Source: Undaria pinnatifida (taxonomy: Eukaryota > Sar > Phaeophyceae > Laminariales > Alariaceae). Taken from it: DNA of 64,000 bases. The stretch spans positions 11,863,060 through 11,927,059 of the forward strand of contig JABAKD010000008.1 of NCBI GenBank assembly GCA_012845835.1, written 5' to 3'. Positions 58,785-64,000 of this stretch are shown one piece after another (positions within the stretch are counted from its first letter, which is position 1; each line of letters starts with the position of its first letter). The notes beneath the pieces were generated by a model, which worked only from the letters and a program-made list of their open reading frames with translations, was not told the DNA's origin and ran no database searches. Position numbers and translations under genes: made by a program.

Positions 58785-59430
58785 ACATTACCTACCTACA
58801 GTGTGATATGTCCCAATTCGTAAACCTTTGCAATACAGATATCCCCTACTAGATGATCTAGATCTTGATCTGTCCCAATGCGTGAATACTGCAGTAGATG
58901 ATCTACGTAGATCTATATCTGTCCCAATGTGTGGATACTAGATGATCTACGTAGATCTATATCTGTCCGAATGTGTGGATACTAGATTATATAGATCGTG
59001 ATCTGTCCCAATGTGCGAAGATTAGATGATCTATGCAGATCGTGATTTGTCCCAATGTAGGAATACTAGATGACCTATCATATGCAGATCGTGATCTGTC
59101 CCAATGTGTGAATACTACATGATCTACGTAGATCGTGATATGTCTCTATGTGTGAATACTACATGATCTACGTAGATCGCGATCTGTCCCAACGTGTGAA
59201 CACTAGATGATCTACGTAGATCGTGATCTGTGCCAATATGTGCATACTAGATGGTCTACGTAGATCGTCTTTTGTCCCAATGTGTGAATACTAAACGATC
59301 TACGTAGATCGCCATCAGTCCCAATGTGTGAATGCTAGATGAACTACTTAGATCGCCATCTGTCTCAATGTGTAAATACTACAGTAGATAATCTAGATCG
59401 TGATTTGTCCCAATGTGTGGATCCACACAC
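58785..59430 (+). repeat. palindrome-bearing minisatellite, about 12 units of 48 bp
   Basis: The unit is gatctacgtagatcgtgatc then tgtcccaatgtgtgaatacta. Its core gatctacgtagatc is a perfect 14 bp palindrome, intact in about seven units. It is flanked on both sides by related copies of the gcgctgcgagtgacccccc segment (58730 and 59485). Confidence 0.92.
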
Positions 59431-60330
59431 TACAGATATCCTCGCCAGATACGTACCACTACGTGACGGTAAGCCCCCTCCAGGTCGAACGATCGCTGCG
59501 AATGACCCCCCAAGAATATCTCTTGGACACCGTCGCCTTTAAGCGACGCCATCATCGCGTCACCGACCTCGTTGAAGGGAAACATCACAGATCGACCTGT
59601 CGAGGCATAGGGGGAAGAGGGGCGAGGAGGTAAAGAGGAAGGGAGGAAGGAGGTGAGGAGAGGAGGAGAGGAGGTAGGATGGACGGGAGCGAGCGGGAGA
59701 GGGGGGGTGGGAGGGAGGGAGGGAGGGAGGGAGAGAAAGGAGGAGGAGGGTATCGTAGGGGCTGGAAGGCGTTTACGTTAGGCGTCATGAAAAGCACCGA
59801 ACGAGGTTGAGACGTTGGCGAGAAAGGGGGGCGGGGTGAAGGGTGGAGATGGAGCATAGGTGGGCGGGTAGACGGATTGATGGATGGATGGATCCATGGA
59901 TGAATAGGTGCATGCGGCAGCAACAGAGAACGCTACAAGGATAGAAAGGGGAGAGGGAGCCGCGTTCCTGTAAACAGCATGTCGCGATCCTGACCTACCC
60001 TCACCGACTTCCCTACAACAAAACACCAAAAAAACGCTGAAAACCCACCAACAAAACCCGGTCAAAATCTTACCTCATACACACAGGGCACCGCACCATA
60101 CCACCGCACTGCACCACAACCCGCACCTGCCAAGGAGATCATCACATGCTCCACGCCGAAACATCCCTTACAGCGCCACCTCCGCCGACACCCTGATGCG
60201 CAAGCATGGCTCAACCACTCCTCCCACCACCCTCCCCTAAACCCCAGCAAAAAAACGCCTCAAAACTGTACGGAGTAAGAACCGCTCCACGGAGCGGTTT
60301 TTTCATTTTTGTAATCTCGCGGAGCGGATA
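59431..60330. other. gene-free, purine-rich stretch
   Basis: gaggaggaga-type and ggagggagggagggagggag repeats at 59610-59760, gatggatggatggatcc at 59880, and CA-rich DNA at 60000-60240. No gene seen. Confidence 0.5.
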
Positions 60331-60690
60331 TCCCGCCCGTGGGAAGAGTCATCGATGACTACGGAGTGGATATCCGCCGCTACAAATTTCACGGATTAGT
60401 ACGGAGCGGATATCCGCCGTTGAACATGTCACGGACCGGAGTGGATTTTTCGAGTGGAGCGGAGTGGAGTGGAGCGGATATTCGCTTGCGGAGAAAGTCA
60501 CGGATTGTCACGGAGCGGATATCCGCCGCTAAAACATGTCGCGGATTATTGCGGAGCGGATATCCGTCGCACGTTTTTTTTCACGGAACGGTTTACCTCA
60601 ATCCGTCGAGCAAACCGCACAAAAAACCGCGGCATTTCCCGACGGTGCACGGTAGCCATTATCCGCGAAAATGATACAGATATCCGCGAG
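60270..60690 (+). repeat. cggagcggatatccgc repeat array
   Basis: Seven or more units share cggagcggatatccgccgct and tcacggatta at 30-60 bp spacing. gcggatatccgc is itself a palindrome. Confidence 0.87.
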
Positions 60691-61179
60691 TACATAATAC
60701 CATCAAGCACCAAAAGGACACGTTGTACTGATGGATAAAATGGACCTTTTTGATGGCGCAGTCTTGTGGCGCCCAACGCCCAGCACCAAAGGAGAATAAA
60801 AGGTGGACGTGTAAACGTTCCGCGGACATATTCTCACTCCGTACACATCCCTGCTCATACTACCAAAACCACCCCAAAAAAGCCACCTAAAAACTACCTG
60901 ACACCCACACCGCACCTGCCAAAGGAATCACCACATGCTCCACGCCGAACACCCCTTGCCGCGCAGCCTCCGCCGATACCCTGATCGTCTCCTGCAACGG
61001 CGAAGCATGGTTTTCTACCGTCGTCGGTCGCCGCCCTCCCCTCCCCCTTCCCCCCCTGGCCCCCCTTCCTCCCCTGCTTCCCCTCCCCCGTCCCCCCCGC
61101 CCCCCCCCACTGCCTCCGCCGGCTTCTCCTTCGTGGCCTTCTTGTGATCGCGTGTCCCAGGCGGTGAGAGGGCGGTCGC
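60691..61179. other. gene-free, C-rich stretch
   Basis: Related segments gcacctgccaaggagatcatcacatgctcc (read in pieces, 60124) and gcacctgccaaaggaatcac then cacatgctccacgccgaac (60916) form a dispersed pair. C-runs follow at 61030-61120. Confidence 0.5.
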
Positions 61180-61560
61180 CGGAGACAAGGACCAGGTCAC
61201 CTTCTACCGCTTTTACCCTGGGTTTCGTTGTTTGGAGGGGGAGGAGGAGGGGGGGGGGGGTTAGAGGACAATCCCCGGAGAGGGGAACCAGGTCGCCTTT
61301 TACCGCTGTTACCCTGGGTTTCGTTGTGTGGAGGGAGGAGGAGTGGGGGGGGGGGGGAACTCATTTCATGCATACTGTAGCGGTAGTCGTATGACCAGGG
61401 ACCCTCGTACCCCTACGACGGCAGGACGGAGCACGTCAGGGTTTCACCGACCAGGCAGGCCTCGCGTGCACCAAGCGCGAAGCGCCGTGAGGTGGTGTTC
61501 GGCGAGTCGCATGAAGGGTGAGCTGCATCCTACTAAGAACCACTTGTGAGGCGAACTTCG
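61180..61560 (+). repeat. tandem ccttctaccgcttttaccct units plus G-run family copy
   Basis: Two units (61170-61260 and 61265-61360) share agaccaggtc-like sequence, cgctgttaccctgggtttcg and a G-run. They lead into the catgcat-type G-run repeat (61362-61560), matched at 61741-61935. Confidence 0.75.
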
Positions 61561-61734
61561 GCGTCTTGTGCGTACTTTCTTGTTCGTATGGATGACAGAT
61601 TCGAATTAATTAATCCATTTTCTGGTGTGGCCTCTTCTAGATACAGCAATGGGTGTGCCATGTAACTGCCTCGTGGGTACATTGCCAAATACATTCCGTG
61701 TGACACCATCCCCCTCGCGTGAAGTAAAGGGGGG

Positions 61735-61935
61735 GGGGGGGGTACTCAATTTGTGCATCTGGCCGTAGTGGTATGACCATAGACCCTCGCATCCCTGCTA
61801 TGCCGGGCCGGAGCACGTCGGGTTTCACCAACCAGACAGACACTGCTTGCAACAAGCGAAGCGCCGTGAGGTGCTCGGCGAGTCGCATGAACTGCATCCT
61901 TCCAAGAACCGCTCGAAAGACGGACTTCGGCATCC
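61735..61935 (+). repeat. G-run family, catgcat-type copy
   Basis: gggtactcaatttgtgcatc, tagtggtatgaccatagacc, ggccggagcacgtcgggttt and gtgctcggcgagtcgcatga parallel 61362-61530. Confidence 0.82.
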
Positions 61936-62329
61936 CGTACCTACTTTCTTGCTTATGGATGGCCGCGCCAATGAATTACTTTGTTGTCTGGTGTGGCCAC
62001 TCCAGTGACAGCAATGAGTATTACTATGTAACTGTCTCATGGGTGCCTTACCATATTCAAACTACGTGGTGCGATCACCTCCCTTGTGCGGAGTTAGGGA
62101 TGTCCACCCGGCACAATATGATCTAACTCGACAACCATCATGGCGACCCCCCCCCAAAAAAAAAAAACAAACGGTACCCTGGTTGTCTAAAATCGGTACC
62201 CTGGTCGTCTAGCTCACGCAGTGACTGACATGTTTTACAGCGTCGTTGCCAACCAACGCCAACCCCAATCTACATGCATATAATGTTTATACAGCGTCGG
62301 TGCCAACCGAGGCCAACTATTATACCTGG

Positions 62330-62790
62330 TATATATATAAAAGGTGGGGGGAGAAGTACAGGGGGAGGGGGGGGGTAAAAGGCGATTCACGGAGACGAGA
62401 ATCAGGTCACCTTCCACCCCCTTTACTTTGGGATTCGCTGTGTGGAGGGGGGGAGGGTTGGGGCGGGGGGGGGGGGAGAGGAGGGGGCGGGGGCGGGTAT
62501 TGATTCGCTGTGTGGAGGAGGGGAGGGTTGGGGGCGGGGGGGGGTAGAGGAGGGGGGGGGGGCGTACTCTTTAGTCCTTGACCATTGACCATTGACCACG
62601 CATCCCTTTCGAGACGGAGCACTGTTCCTACCTACTCCTAACAGAAACACCTCCAAAATTTGGACGCTCGGTACGTTTTTTTCCATAGATGACATTAACA
62701 AAAAAAATGCTTGTCTTATCTCCTTCCTCTATGGCCGTCTGTGGCAACCATCTGACAGCGGTCGTTTTCTCACTACTATCTAATGTGCCA
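62330..62790 (+). repeat. tandem G-rich units and long G-run family copy
   Basis: gattcgctgtgtggaggggg and relatives occur twice (62431 and 62501). Then gcgtactctttagtccttga, ttgaccacgcatccctttcg, agacggagcactgttcctac, cacctccaaaatttggacgc and ggccgtctgtggcaaccatc give the longest copy of the family. Confidence 0.82.
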
Positions 62791-63726
62791 AGCTTCTCCA
62801 TACCACATCCCTCTGTTGTCCTCATCTCTTCCTCCAACACATTCCGATCCTCCTTGTAACATTCGCCCACTCGTCTGCGTTGCCACAAGGGCATTTCTGT
62901 GCGCCTTCCTCCTCCTCCACCCCGCCACTGGTATATGTATATATATATATCTCTTCGTTATTCTTAGCAGGTCCAGGCCCCTTTCACAAAAACGCAGTTT
63001 CAGCGTGTTCGCGCAGTCCATTGGGCCGTGCGGTTACGCTTTCATTCCTATCTCATTTACCCCCTCTGAAAACTCGTCCTAGTTCACCTTTCTCAGCGCT
63101 AGCCTTTCCCTTACCTCGCATCCTTTCCTTTACTTCCGCCTTGTACCCCCCAAATTTCTCCATGGACAGTATATCTTCCTTGGTTTCCTCCTAGGTCCTT
63201 CCTTACATCTTTCGGCTACGCTATCCCACCTTATTCCAGCTGCTTGCCTTTTAATAGTTACTTTCCCCCCTACAGCCCTATCAGTCTATGGCTGGCAATC
63301 TCTTTCATGGCATATTCCTGACTTTAAATCGCCAGTTCAACTTTCTCACATATCTACACCGGTATTATTTTTCAATTGGTACACTCCCAGTTCTGCTCTT
63401 AGTGCTGTATTTACAGTCGTATTTGAGCATCCAAGCACCAGGTACTTATTTGGCTGCTTCATGTGCACCGTTTCGAGCTGTTGTACTAATCTTCGGCAAC
63501 ACTTCCCATAAATCTCCCGCATGTTGGTACAATCACATTCGTCAGGATACATATTTCAATCCTATTAATAGTATCAAGGTGTGAGTCTGTTAGAACCGCA
63601 CCTATCTTGCCCACGGTGTGATTTACCCTTTCCTGTTACTGTTGCTGTGTGTGCATCCCAAGAGCAGTATTTTGATGTATCTACCCCAACGTATGTATAC
63701 TGGTCTACGATCGGGGTTTCATTTTC
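62791..63726. other. gene-free stretch
   Basis: Unique sequence with a small TA run (62935-62951). I see no gene or repeat of note. Confidence 0.45.
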
Positions 63727-63927
63727 TCAACACACCACACCACACCAAACCACACCACACCACACCACGCCACGCCACGCCACCCTATCCCACACCACGC
63801 CACGCCACCCCACCCCACCCCACCCCACCCCACCCCACCCCACCCCACACCACGCCACGCCACGCCACGCCACGCCACACCACACCACACCACACCACAC
63901 CACACCACACCACACCACACCACACCA
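63727..63927 (+). repeat. ACACC/CCACG/CACCC pentamer microsatellite
   Basis: About 200 bp of cacaccacaccacaccacac, ccacgccacgccacgccacg and ccaccccaccccaccccacc in blocks. ORFs of the minus strand here (GVVWCGVVWCG) are by-products. Confidence 0.97.
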
Positions 63928-64000
63928 CGCACTCAGGGAACACGGGAGGCAAGCACGAATGGGGGGAGAGGACAGCTGGGGGGGGGGGGGCAGAGATAAG

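Noticed and set aside
63705-63932. Minus-strand ORFs of repeated GVVWCG
   Set aside because: They are pentamer microsatellite DNA read in frame, not protein.

Overview
This is nuclear DNA from a eukaryote. Its genes are broken up by many introns, there are no operons or ribosome binding sites, and repeats fill most of the space. Splice sites follow GT-AG rules, with one probable GC-AG intron. The three recognisable protein genes are conserved eukaryotic housekeeping genes. Long repeat-filled introns, GC-rich exons and the repeat style fit a stramenopile, most likely a brown alga. That assignment is an inference; the sequence alone does not name a species.

Layout. 1-4310: repeats, including a small inverted-repeat DNA element. 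4311-4892 (minus): the last two coding exons of an ADF/cofilin. 4893-12950: no recognised gene, with repeats and a decayed coding fragment. 12950-14160: a tandem array of about 187 bp units. 14850-18979 (plus): a two-exon gene for a cyclin-box-like protein with a long acidic tail. 18980-24626: repeats, a tRNA-like sequence and a tRNA-derived SINE. 24627-48030 (minus): an eleven-exon gene for a 2',5'-phosphodiesterase 12 (PDE12)-type nuclease, which I pieced together across 23.4 kb and which includes a 12.9 kb intron. 48304-54427 (plus): a seven-exon gene for the exosome subunit Rrp42/EXOSC7. 54428-64000: repeats only, apart from one weak ORF.

The PDE12 and Rrp42 genes are divergent, with only 273 bp between their start codons, so they probably share a promoter region. 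Both products act in RNA turnover (2',5'-oligoadenylate/poly(A) removal and the exosome ring), so co-expression would make sense.

The least expected signals are in the repeats. One is a short mobile family carrying conserved mini-ORFs (starting MSFDKIFDLTAG or MSIDPKFVELTADV). One copy has a 7-bp target duplication and a matching site elsewhere in the window that lacks it. Another is a G-run-flanked family whose C-rich end lies just upstream of two splice acceptors in the PDE12 gene. There are also two paralogous blocks made of CCAAT-bearing tandem units followed by the same short ORF, a pair of segments repeated in circularly permuted order, and a minisatellite built on a palindrome.
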